This document shows positions 34,533-44,021 of a DNA stretch of 64,000 bases, piece after piece; the stretch's first letter is position 1; the number at the start of each line of letters is the position of its first letter. The notes below the pieces were generated by a model. The model had not been told where the DNA came from. It did no database searches and saw only the letters and a program-made list of their open reading frames with translations. Both the position numbers and the translations under genes were made by a program. Source of the DNA: Periconia sp. R9002 (Eukaryota > Ascomycota > Dothideomycetes > Pleosporales > Periconiaceae); assembly GCA_023627715.1 (NCBI GenBank), contig JAMAHW010000052.1, positions 1-64,000 on the forward strand. Reading direction: 5' to 3'.

Positions 34533-36560
34533 ATGGACTCGTCTCTAGATACGCATATATACCGACCATTGCCAGGACAGAAATGGATCCGACTGATTGC
34601 ATTGGAGCGAGGGGAACCCGAAACTGAGATACGGTGTTCCCTTATCGAACGGAACCTTCACGATAACACTCCCTACGTCACCTTGTCTTATACATGGGGG
34701 GATCCAACTGCCATCCCATACAAAGCATCAAAGCCTTCGAAAGCTATATGGTGTGATGGGAAATCTCTTCTGATAACCGACAACCTCTACGAAGCGCTTT
34801 CCAGGATAAAACAATTTGAAATGAGGGTGGGCACTGAACCGATGGTGGCGTATTATTCTTCACCATTACTTCTTTGGGTCGATGCTGTATGTATCAACCA
34901 AGCAGATTTGGAAGAACGTGCCTGCCAAGTCGCCATGATGGGCGAGATATATGCTAAGGCATCCTTCGTTTTGGCGTGGTTGGGACCCGAAGACGAAACT
35001 GCCCCACTGGCTTTTAAGGTCATAGACGAAACACTTGTGCCTATTATTGAGCACTGGAGAGGTTCACCTGAAACGTTTAATTACACGTTCAACGATTGTT
35101 CCTTATATGAAAAGCTCCAATTGCCTTTGGTCGAACACGAAGCCTGGGTGGCACTCAGCTCCTTTTTCGATCGTCAATATTTCCATCGCTGTTGGATAGT
35201 ACAGGAAGTCACATTATGTTCCAAAGTTCTTCTTATGTGCGGTTTTATATTCCGGAATTGGACCCGTGTCGAAGAAATATCTGACTTTCTGGCCGAGAGA
35301 GACTGGCTTCCGTTTATACACTCAATACAACGGAAAGCGAAATTTTCAGCGTTTCGTAGGTTTAGTCTTGATGTTCCCGCAATTATCTCTAGCGTTCGGT
35401 ACCTATGCGAAACCCAAAAAGAACTGAACGGTGCTCATCGAGAAGATATCCAGCAAGAAGCCCAGGAAGCTGAAGCATACTCGTTTTTGAGATGCTTATT
35501 GGCCAGAACAATGAACTTCACAGCAACGGACCCCAGGGACAATGTATTTGCTATGATTTCGATTGCGTCTTACATATGCCAGAGCAAAAATCCAGGGGTT
35601 CGATTTATGCACCCGAATTATAAAACGCCAGTTCAGGATGTGTTCATTGCCATCAGTAGCGACATTCTGGTCAAGACGCAAGACGTCCTGCTTCTCTCCA
35701 TGGTCCAGGACGAAAGTCATCGTCAAGTACCTGGTCTACCGTCTTGGGTCCCTGATTTTAGCGCGTTTCCTGAGCCAGATTCCCTTAGCGGATACCCTTG
35801 TAGGAGTGGTCCGGAAGACTTTGCAAAGACTTCCTCCTTGTCTATCTCGGGTAGTATATTAGAGCTGCATGGTGTCGAATGGAACATACTCGAAGAAATC
35901 GAACCTCTTGAGGAGAGAGGCACTTCGAAATCCTGGTTTTCAATGTGTTTGAAGTTGGATCAGTATTACGTCAACGGCCAGGAACGTGTAGAAGTGCTAT
36001 GGCGCACTTTAATTGGCGATCGGACGAGTGCGCAAAGTCAGGAACATGTCTCCTTCGAACTTGGCTTCCGAAATTATATTCTCCTCCAACGTTTGAAAAA
36101 CGTCTTGGAGGACGTCGAAAACAATCGCTGGATTAATGGTAAGATCCACGTCAATCCGATTTGTCCAGGCTATGATGACCTTGTGGAAGAGAATCGTGCA
36201 AAAACAATCCCGACGGCAGACGAAATCAACGCGTTTCTGTCGTTAACTCTGGCAGCAATCTCAGAAGGAAACATTATAGAGTCACAAATTCGACACGAAC
36301 ACGCTTTTCAAGCAGCACTCTGCGTATGGGAAAAAGGGAGGACGCTTTTTAGGACAAAGATGGGTCACCTTGGAATAGCGCCAACAGCAGCAAAGAAAGG
36401 AGACACTATTTGGTTCTTGAACTCTTCGGACGTCCCGTTCGTGTTACGACGTCTGGAGGACGGTAAGTGGAAACTAATCGGGGAGGCATATATACATGGT
36501 TGTATGCATGGAGAATGGAAGGCGGACAACTTAGAAGCATGCCGCATTTCAATTCAATAG
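34533..36560 (+). CDS. HET-domain protein
   Basis: A 675-residue single-exon HET protein. Blocks in order are VTLSYTWGDP near residue 48, LLWVDAVCINQADLEERACQ near 115, RCWIVQEVTL near 219 and ATDPRDNVFAMISIA near 331. The C terminus has the familiar ending VPFVLRRLEDGKWKLIGEAYIHG, found in many large HET proteins. No membrane segment or other domain is seen. It is convergent with a second HET gene at 37417-39375, and the two share no close sequence similarity beyond family blocks. Expected role is allorecognition or regulated cell death (family knowledge); its partner is unknown. Confidence 0.93.
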   Translation: MDSSLDTHIYRPLPGQKWIRLIALERGEPETEIRCSLIERNLHDNTPYVTLSYTWGDPTAIPYKASKPSKAIWCDGKSLLITDNLYEALSRIKQFEMRVGTEPMVAYYSSPLLLWVDAVCINQADLEERACQVAMMGEIYAKASFVLAWLGPEDETAPLAFKVIDETLVPIIEHWRGSPETFNYTFNDCSLYEKLQLPLVEHEAWVALSSFFDRQYFHRCWIVQEVTLCSKVLLMCGFIFRNWTRVEEISDFLAERDWLPFIHSIQRKAKFSAFRRFSLDVPAIISSVRYLCETQKELNGAHREDIQQEAQEAEAYSFLRCLLARTMNFTATDPRDNVFAMISIASYICQSKNPGVRFMHPNYKTPVQDVFIAISSDILVKTQDVLLLSMVQDESHRQVPGLPSWVPDFSAFPEPDSLSGYPCRSGPEDFAKTSSLSISGSILELHGVEWNILEEIEPLEERGTSKSWFSMCLKLDQYYVNGQERVEVLWRTLIGDRTSAQSQEHVSFELGFRNYILLQRLKNVLEDVENNRWINGKIHVNPICPGYDDLVEENRAKTIPTADEINAFLSLTLAAISEGNIIESQIRHEHAFQAALCVWEKGRTLFRTKMGHLGIAPTAAKKGDTIWFLNSSDVPFVLRRLEDGKWKLIGEAYIHGCMHGEWKADNLEACRISIQ

Positions 36561-36701
36561 AAACGAAGAGCATACCAGTATAAGAGCAAGAGCAAATCTG
36601 ATGGAAAGCGAAACACCGTTCGGTATTTGCCGTATGAAGAACGGCCGGCCTGGATTGGCTGTAGGCCGATAAGCTTCGACCAGGGATTTTTTCAACTCCG
36701 C

Positions 36702-37022
36702 AACGAAATTTGAATTGATCTCCATAGAGTATTGCTACCCTGGGTATCGAAACAGGTAGGGGGGGACACTTGGTAACGTCCTCGGCCAGGACGGGCACAC
36801 AGGGTGCAGGATGTATACTTCGAGAATGTTTTCTTCTTCTTCTTTTCTTCTTCTTCTTCTTCTTCTTCTTCTTCTTCTTCTTCTTCTTCTTCTTCTTCTT
36901 CTTCTTCTTCCTATTGAAAACAGTACGCTACGTTATTTATCGTTATATCATGTTATATCGTCCCCTACCTGTGTCGATACCCAGGGTAGCAATACTCTGT
37001 ATGGATCAAATTCAATTTCATC
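36702..37022. mobile_element. Inverted-repeat element, MITE-like
   Basis: Arms at 36702-36762 and 36961-37022 are about 60 bases long and inverted. Their inner 37 bases differ at one position only (the shared core includes GAGTATTGCTACCCTGGG). The ~200-base interior is mostly a TTC microsatellite and encodes nothing. Terminal inverted repeats around a non-coding core are what a MITE looks like, but no clear target duplication brackets the whole unit. A 14-base direct repeat, ATCATGTTATATCG, flanks only the right arm (36947-36960 and 37020-37033). Confidence 0.6.
36831..36911 (+). repeat. TTC microsatellite
   Basis: About 80 bases of near-perfect TTC repeat, with one early interruption, in the middle of the inverted-repeat element. 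Confidence 0.95.
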
Positions 37023-37033
37023 ATGTTATATCG

Positions 37034-37416
37034 CATCGCATTATTACAAAGTTAGTATACAGATTCGATTCTTACATTTCGTCATAAATTCTAGGCAGAG
37101 GGTAAGGAAGGGAAGGGTTCGTTTGGTTTTGGAAGACGACTCATATATGTCTCGTTAGGCGAAGTTGCGTATATCTAAAAGCGTTACAACATCTAATGCC
37201 TACTAACATTTTTACATAACACAGAATAGACCTGCACTAGCCTTGTTGAGTAGTTATTACCTTTTCGCGATGGAGCCTGCGGGACATAATTCGTCGGACC
37301 CATTCAACCTACTTTGATAATAGGCTCATGGAAATCAGTGTCTGCCTTTCTTGTAACTCCAAAACAGCATAGATATGAAAATGATGTAAATATCTCCTTT
37401 ACCCCCAAGCCAATCA
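37034..37416. other. 3' spacer between convergent HET genes
   Basis: No coding frame is supported. It is AT-rich and follows the inverted-repeat element. Confidence 0.4.
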
Positions 37417-39375
37417 TTATATCAACTTGAACTCTCTTGGAATCGCCTGTCTATTCTCCACAATGGTCCTCGCTTCTCCTTTCATAAGACCCAATATGAA
37501 GCACGACCCAATAAATGTATACTCATCGCCCTCCAGGCGTAAGATAACGGGGTACTGGAAGCCATCTAGAACGCACACCACGTCATTCTCGGTCACTTCT
37601 AACGGACCCATACCGAGATATCCCCCACCGGTCTCGAAGAGACGGCACATGCCAGCCTCCACTACTTCTAACTCAGCCAAAGTTCTGTACCATTCGGTAA
37701 GGACTGCGTGTAAGGAGGGTTCAGTATCCCGTGGAACGTTTTTTGTTGCGTTCTCGACATAGAAGTCCAAATTGTCTTGCCATACTTGGCATCTGTCGTT
37801 GTCCATGTCCATGTCGGTGAAGATTGAATCAATCTCAATTAGGTTCTTCAATAGTACGAATCCCTTCAAATAGTCATACTCCCCTACTACTTGCATCATT
37901 ATTGTCCCAAAAAGGGCCGCCGCAATTGAGATTCCAGTGAGGTAGACTGGGCTGTGTCGCTGCGACAACTCGAAGAGATACGTACCCATGCCCCCGTTAT
38001 CTAGGAAATCACAGCTAGGCCGATAGGCTACAAGGCTGACAGTAGCGACTTGGAGGCCCAGCACGTGCATGGTGTTCTTTTGTAAAACTGGTAAAGATTT
38101 GTGTGTCGAAACCTTGTCGAAGACACCAACGTCCGCGTCGGCTTCTTTATCGGGACCGCGGATGCGGTTCACCTTCGGCGTATGATAACACAGAGCCCAT
38201 GAAGGCAGACCATGTTGGCTTATACCTTTGGGACCAATCGCATCGTGGAGAAAGAATAAAGTGTAAGAAGATCCGCGGGTTTTCTTGAGGTAGGCATCGA
38301 TAAAATCAAGGGAAACTTCCTGAACGGACTTCTCGGGACTGTAGTCCGGTTTCACTGAGAGCTGTGCAACTCCCAGGAGGCTGTAATAGTAATCCCGGGG
38401 ATCTGTAGCCTGCGTCTTGCGGTGGAAGGCGGAGAGAATGCATAGTGCGGCGCGCTGATCTCCAGGCGCTTTACGGATTCTCTCTTTCGCTCTCAAGAGG
38501 CTCTGGACTTGTTTGACAATACTCCCAAACTGGGGCAATCTTTGAACGTATTTCCACTCAGTTCTGGAAATGAAATGAGGACGTGCCTGGCCGTTGAAAC
38601 ACTGCGCAACAAGACGGACGGATTGTAATGCCATGTCCAGCTCCTTTTCAGTCATTCGAGCACCATCGGGGCCGATGAAGATGAGCTTGTCCCGCTTGGG
38701 CAGAATTATTTCCTGGAAGATCCACATTCGTGACCAGTATGGCAGGTCTATGAATTCTCGAATTGCCATCCACTGGCGATTTGGAATAAGCGTCTGCTCA
38801 TTAAGTGGCAAGTTGTTGACATAGAGGCTCGGCTGGCGTTCCAGCCAATACAGTTTGCCAAGTATATCGACAGAGCCCATCGCGGAGACGACTGCTTTTT
38901 TGATAATTGTAAGAGTCTCAACGGCTGTAGGGATACATGCCTGTGATCCAAGCCACGAGTACACGTGACTTGCAGACGAATACAGATCGGCCATTAGCGA
39001 GACCTGTTGATTTCTTTCCGGAATATCACCTTGGTTGATACACAAAGCATCTGCCCATAGCCAAAAGGTCTCTTCACACTCCTGATCACTTTCTTTTTCT
39101 TGAGCAGTTGAAGTAAGATGTTTCAAGGCTGCCGCCAGATTCTTGGTGACCTCCCACTTGATCCCGTTTACGAGAATCGTGTCTTTTACTGACGCGTCAC
39201 CCCAGACGTAAGACAAAGCGTTGAAGCAAAGCTTGTCATCAAGCAGGGAAACAGTGCTCAGCTGGCAGGATGCACGGATTGCATCATCGGGAGGGGCCGG
39301 CAGGAGCTTTAGAAGACGGATCTCCTTCTTGGTCGGATCGAGGGGCTCATAGATGTTTGGTGAAGCATCATCCAT
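37417..39375 (-). CDS. HET-domain protein
   Basis: A 652-residue single-exon HET protein on the minus strand. Blocks are FNALSYVWGDASVKDT near residue 53, LWADALCINQGDIPERNQQV near 110, RMWIFQEIILPKRDK near 215 and ATDPRDYYYSLLGVA near 325. The C-terminal block is PVILRLEGDEYTFIGSCFI. A hydrophobic segment around TGISIAAALFGTIMMQVVGE could be a single membrane or buried helix. The gene is convergent with the HET gene ending at 36560, with a MITE-like element between them. An allorecognition role is family knowledge only. Confidence 0.93.
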   Translation of the reverse strand: MDDASPNIYEPLDPTKKEIRLLKLLPAPPDDAIRASCQLSTVSLLDDKLCFNALSYVWGDASVKDTILVNGIKWEVTKNLAAALKHLTSTAQEKESDQECEETFWLWADALCINQGDIPERNQQVSLMADLYSSASHVYSWLGSQACIPTAVETLTIIKKAVVSAMGSVDILGKLYWLERQPSLYVNNLPLNEQTLIPNRQWMAIREFIDLPYWSRMWIFQEIILPKRDKLIFIGPDGARMTEKELDMALQSVRLVAQCFNGQARPHFISRTEWKYVQRLPQFGSIVKQVQSLLRAKERIRKAPGDQRAALCILSAFHRKTQATDPRDYYYSLLGVAQLSVKPDYSPEKSVQEVSLDFIDAYLKKTRGSSYTLFFLHDAIGPKGISQHGLPSWALCYHTPKVNRIRGPDKEADADVGVFDKVSTHKSLPVLQKNTMHVLGLQVATVSLVAYRPSCDFLDNGGMGTYLFELSQRHSPVYLTGISIAAALFGTIMMQVVGEYDYLKGFVLLKNLIEIDSIFTDMDMDNDRCQVWQDNLDFYVENATKNVPRDTEPSLHAVLTEWYRTLAELEVVEAGMCRLFETGGGYLGMGPLEVTENDVVCVLDGFQYPVILRLEGDEYTFIGSCFILGLMKGEARTIVENRQAIPREFKLI

Positions 39376-40822
39376 ATTTACATGAAAGTGCTCAGTGCTA
39401 TTAAGAGTGACGAAGCAGGTTAGTTAAGTGGAACGTTCATTCCTCCAGAAAATTAGTTGAAGAGTGATCATATTAGGCAGCAGTATGGTCAGGCTGGAGC
39501 AGCTGGTTCACGAAGAGCGGGGTCCTCTCAGCTCGTGCTCACGCAGCTCAACCACATCTTCATCTGCAGTAAGAATCCCTTGATCCTCATTCTCCAAGTT
39601 AAATAGTGTGACATCAATTTTTTTGAGCGAAGCGTAGAAGAAAGAAAAGAAGGGGATGAGGTGTGTGAAAGCGTGATCTGTTTAATTGTTAAACTTCTCA
39701 TATAACCGTGGTTCGGTCTAGGTATGACAACTGCAGCCTATACCAAAAGCAAGTCAAAAGTTCCACAAAAGGATTGATACGCGGAGTCTGACAGTTTTGT
39801 TATTCACGACCGCAATTAAGAAACGAAGGACCCCAAGTTATATTACAGTCTTCATTCAGGGATTTTCCAGGCTCCTGTCTCATGGTCTGCGTCTCTGTCT
39901 ATGACACTGTAGTCACAAAGCTTAGGGCTGGGCTGGCGCCTGCATCACTAGTCTGTATCTCAGCTTCTACAGGATTGGCTCTCTCGTTCGCCTGTCTAAC
40001 TGCCTCTTCCCTCTTATTTTGCACCAGACTATTGCGTTTCTGTATGCACGGAGTCCGTTTTGACAGGTGTCTGGGATGTCGGCGGCAGATGAGTCACACT
40101 GAACCTAGAGTAGTAGCCTGAGGGAACGGGTGCAGAGTTTATGAAAAAATGGGAGGATGAATGAGACCCAATCATTGTCAGAGGAATGTTGGTTTGCTGG
40201 GTATGTCCGTTGATCTCACCCCGAGCCTTAGCCTCTCAACACAGGCAACGGCACATCGAAGCGCGCATAGAACATATCACCAAAAGCCGAATAATGTATG
40301 GAAAAAGGTCTTCATTTTCATTGGATTTTTACGTGGCTGCGACAGGTCGTCCTGAAATTTCAGATTGATGGCCTGTGTGGCCAGTCCATTCGTGCACCCA
40401 TCTTGTATCAACCTGGGCGGCAAAAATGATCTCCCTGCTCCTTCGGCCCAAAAAACCTCACTGTCCATCCGCACCTTTGGAAGAATACTGAAACGTCCAA
40501 AGCCAACAGGTCAAGCTTGAACATTTGTATTTGATGCTAAAAGAGTGTGATGCGGCATTTAACAGTGGTCCTAAAAAAGGTACCGTTAGGCCATAACCAC
40601 CAAACAGTACGGAAACAGCATAACACAATCCAAGACTAAATGAGCGGAAGCTTTGAGACACATCTCAAGCTGTTCAATCTTACTCAATATCCTGCAACTA
40701 TCCCCCAATCACCCCGCTTACAAGTGTCTCCTCCGGTCCCACCGATTTAAGTTACCATCAACCAATAACCCCTCAGGTTTCATCGGCGGACGCCTTCGGA
40801 CAGAAACATCTATCTGCTCCTG
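39376..40822. other. Spacer with unresolved coding fragments
   Basis: The promoter side of the minus-strand HET gene, then about 1.3 kb without a firm gene. On the minus strand a frame ending near 39524 reads NLENEDQGILTADEDVVEL and looks like a genuine C-terminal exon, but no upstream exon could be joined with confidence. Confidence 0.3.
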
Positions 40823-40966
40823 TCTAACAGACCACATCCCGTTAATTTATCTTTGAATAAAAAAAGTATTCACCAACGTGGCAAACTTACGCGTGGAGCA
40901 GTAGCTATAGCCGCTGTCAACCGGGTTGGGGCAGTTTGTCACCTGACATTGAGAAGCTGAAGACAT
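40775..40966 (-). CDS. Possible tiny cysteine-rich protein
   Basis: A two-exon reading. Exon 1, 40966-40891, begins MSSASQCQVTNCPNPVDSGY and runs to YCST before a perfect GTAAGT donor. About 70 bases later, TTAGACAG can serve as acceptor, giving a short second exon with RCFCPKAS and a stop, about 40 residues in all. Five cysteines, several in fungal-style NC/YC spacing, suggest a small zinc-binding or disulfide protein. The second exon is tentative, as other downstream exons are possible. There is no signal peptide. Only the first exon is well supported. Confidence 0.35.
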
Positions 40967-41625
40967 AGTGTTCAGACTGAGTTCTGTTGGAGCAATGAGT
41001 TTAAGGATTTAGAGTTTCCCGATTTTTGGATTCAAGGAAGTTTTGAGTTGATTGAATAGCTGGTAGAAAGATTTCCAAGTCTGTGTAAGGCCACAACGTA
41101 GAATAACTTGCTCTTTAAATATTCGTAACCTTGGATGCTAATCGGGCTGTCTTTCTTCCTCCCTTACCTATCTAGACGCCCGGATAAGATTCCTTCCTCA
41201 AGTGAATTCACGGCGCTTAAGCATCTATGCCATCATAATCACACTGCAAAGAGGGCGGGATATTACGCCGAATTGGACCTCTACTACATTTCGATTGGCT
41301 TAACTGTTTGTCTAGTGTGTGTATACGCCGCAATCCTTCTGCAACCAACCAGACGAGATAATCACGCTTGCTAGGTTCCTGTCTAAGAAATGAGAGTCGT
41401 CATAATGTACGGCGTAGTCCTACAGGGGTTTGTAGTGGACACTGTCATGCCACTCTTAGAAGGGGGGGGAGGGGCTTTGGGGTCCAAGATATGCGTGTGG
41501 CAGGACGTCTCCTAGAAACAGTTCACATTAAGCAATGCTGTAAGAAATACGGCAGGAGTGGTAACGAAGAGGGATTTTTTGCAACTCTACAAAGTCTCCT
41601 TCGTAATATACAACTACAATACTCT
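40967..41625. other. Spacer without supported gene
   Basis: The upstream side of the tiny cysteine-rich frame and the 3' side of the enol-lactonase gene. The short frames lack motifs. Confidence 0.4.
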
Positions 41626-43504
41626 TCACCCCTCCAAAAACCCCTTAACAAACCACGCAACAACCTCCGGCTTCTCCACCATAGGCAAATGTCCCGCATC
41701 CTCCACAACCTTCAACTCCACACCCCCGTTACTCCCCAACGCACCCGCCATATCCTTCATCGTCTTGGGCAGAACACCATCGCCACCTCCGACCAGAAAC
41801 GCGCCTTTCCCCTCAAACCGCTTCATCTCGTCTCGGAAGTCGTACGCGTACAGCGCTTTGACGCTGTCTCTGAACCCGGGGAGCGAGTTGGTTCGCACCA
41901 TATCTTTGACTTGCTCGATTTTGGGGGCGAGGGAGGGGGAGGCGTAGCTTGATTCTACGAACCAGCGGCGCACGGTGAGTTCGGCGAGGTCGGTGCCTAC
42001 GATGGGTTCTTCTTGACTGCTTTGTTTCTGGTCGTTGGAGCGGATGGTAGCGGTTGCACCTTCTTTTTCGGCGACGGCGATGCGCTCGCCCCAGGCTTTG
42101 GGGTTGCCGGGTGGGGCGACGCTGTTGGTGTCGCAGGAGACGAAGGCGGTGATGCGGGAGGGGTTTTTGAGGGCGACGTTGAGGGCGGTGGCGCCGCCTA
42201 GGCTCACGCCGACGACGGATGCGGTCTTGGCGCGGAGGGCGTCCATGAGGGTGATTACGTCTGCGGCGAGGGTGTCGACGGTGATGGGTTGGGTGGAGGA
42301 TGGGGGGAGGGTAGAGCGGCCGCGGGTGTTGTAGCGGAGGATGCGGTATTTGTTGTTGGTGAGGGATAGGAAGGAAGTGCTGAAATCGGACCAGATTTCG
42401 TGCGAGACGAGGATCGAGTTGATGAGGATTAGGAGGGGTGCGTCTGGGGAGGGGGATCCCGAGAGGTGGTAGGGGAGCTGGACGCCGTCTGGGGTTGTGA
42501 CGAAGGACTCGATGATTGGGGGGTTGGAGGGAGTTGCTGGTGTTGTCTTGGTAAGGCCGTCGGTGGATTCCGCGGGGATGGCAGAAGGTGAAGTTAGAGA
42601 GGAGAGGTCTCGTGGCGCCGGTCCGAATGTGTAGTAGAGATTGTACACTCTCCTCTTCTTGCTGTCCACGACCTCGGCGTAGATTTTGTCGTTCCAAGAC
42701 GTGCTCGTTGCGGCCTTGAATTCTGGTCCTCCAAGCCCATTTGAAGGCGCATACTCGTGCAGAGAGAGATACACCTTCTCTCTTCCCTCAGTGAGGTCAA
42801 GATGGCTCGTTACAAACCGCCTTGTACGTCGCCACCCGGGGACCTTGCTTAGCAATGGGACATGTTCTTCGCGATACCACTTGGCGAGCTCCTCCTCTTT
42901 CTTCTCTTGGTCGTCTCCAGCGCGTAGAGTGAGGTACACCGCGACCAAAACATTGCCTTCGCCTTCCTTCTCCACATCTTCAAGCTTTGCAAACTCATCA
43001 CTTTTCCACTCGCCGCCGTCGACGAAATCGTAGAACCGACGATCAACGTGGATGCCTTTCATAGTATCACGCTCGCGCTGGCTTTGCACGGGCGCTTTGC
43101 GGAGGCGCGTGTAGACATCTTGGGTCAGATACGACATGTCTTCAATGTCGTAGATGGCCATCCATTCTGGCTGATCTTGGGTACCGGTTGAGGCGCCGGA
43201 GGGGAGGTCCGAGGCGCGGTAACGGAAACCATTTTGGCAGAAGGGAAGGCGAAGACGGCCCGGTCCATGTTCATTGTTGTACCTGGGAATTGAGTTTAAG
43301 ACTTTTGTAGGAGAGGAGCGGGGATATGGAGATAGGGATGATAGAGATTGTTGTTGGTGGATTGAGGGCAGGCGGTGGGATACAACGGCGCTACAAGAAG
43401 AAAACAACAATTACTTACCAGTCATGAAATTGGGCTTCGGGGAGCTCTTCTTTGGGTTGCATGGTCACATACAAGATGCCCGGGACTGCTTTCTGAGACG
43501 CCAT
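41626..43504 (-). CDS. EthD-like domain fused to 3-oxoadipate enol-lactonase
   Basis: Two exons, 43504-43419 and 43282-41626, giving 580 residues. The 136-bp intron (GTAAGT donor, CCCAG acceptor) splits a Trp codon. The first ~280 residues resemble EthD/dimeric alpha-beta barrel proteins and look duplicated: LYVTMQPKEELPEAQFHDWY pairs with KWYREEHVPLLSKVPGWRRT. The last ~280 residues are an alpha/beta-hydrolase of the 3-oxoadipate enol-lactonase type. It has TPDGVQLPYHLSG, the nucleophile elbow GVSLGG and the catalytic His block DAGHLPMVEKPE. The enzyme would open the enol-lactone to beta-ketoadipate in ortho-cleavage aromatic catabolism. Genes for ring cleavage, cyclisation and decarboxylation lie within 7 kb, which supports the assignment. 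The fusion is the unusual part; EthD-like folds often bind small hydrophobic ligands. Confidence 0.85.
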
Positions 43505-44021
43505 ATTGGCTGTTCCTTCACTCTGTTCTGAGTTGGTATGGATACTAGCGCTTCCCAATAATTGCCTCTAGTCACTAGAATGTCGCAGAGACGGAATACT
43601 TCAACGCTACACCAGTTAATTGATAAAAAATCCCTATCTCTGATCTTGAAGTTGAAGGAGAAAGAAAGAAAGAAAGAAAGAGGACCAGAACGCGTTGCGA
43701 TCCACCTCCGCCCGCCATGCCACGGCACTTTTAGCTGGTGGAGTTTGTCTTTTCCCCCTCGAGCCCCGCGCCGATGACATTTGCCGGACCCAACCCCACT
43801 ACCAAGTTACATCATTACCTAGGTAGAAACGGGTTCCGAGCTCGGAATGTCCCTCGGAAAGAGCCGCGATGTTTTATTGCGCTAGATAGAGGAGGTAGAT
43901 GTGAGCAGTTGGCGTTGAATTTTTTCTACCTTTTAAAGACGCATGTGTGCTGGCTATGCCATCATTGATCCGCACTCAACCTAGACGCCCAAAGAAATAG
44001 CTCATGAAAATCGTATGAACT
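43505..44021. other. Spacer with AAAG microsatellite
   Basis: The upstream region of the enol-lactonase fusion gene and the 3' side of the acyl-CoA dehydrogenase gene. It includes an AAAG repeat at about 43659-43681. No gene is supported. Confidence 0.45.

Noticed and set aside
34533..39375. A HET gene pair as an allelic toxin-antidote-like unit
   Set aside because: Both are ordinary large HET proteins with no small partner gene between them; only the repeat element lies there.
41813..42697. 294-residue minus-strand frame rich in Arg, Pro and His
   Set aside because: It overlaps the enol-lactonase gene in another frame; the composition is typical of a shifted frame of GC-rich coding DNA.
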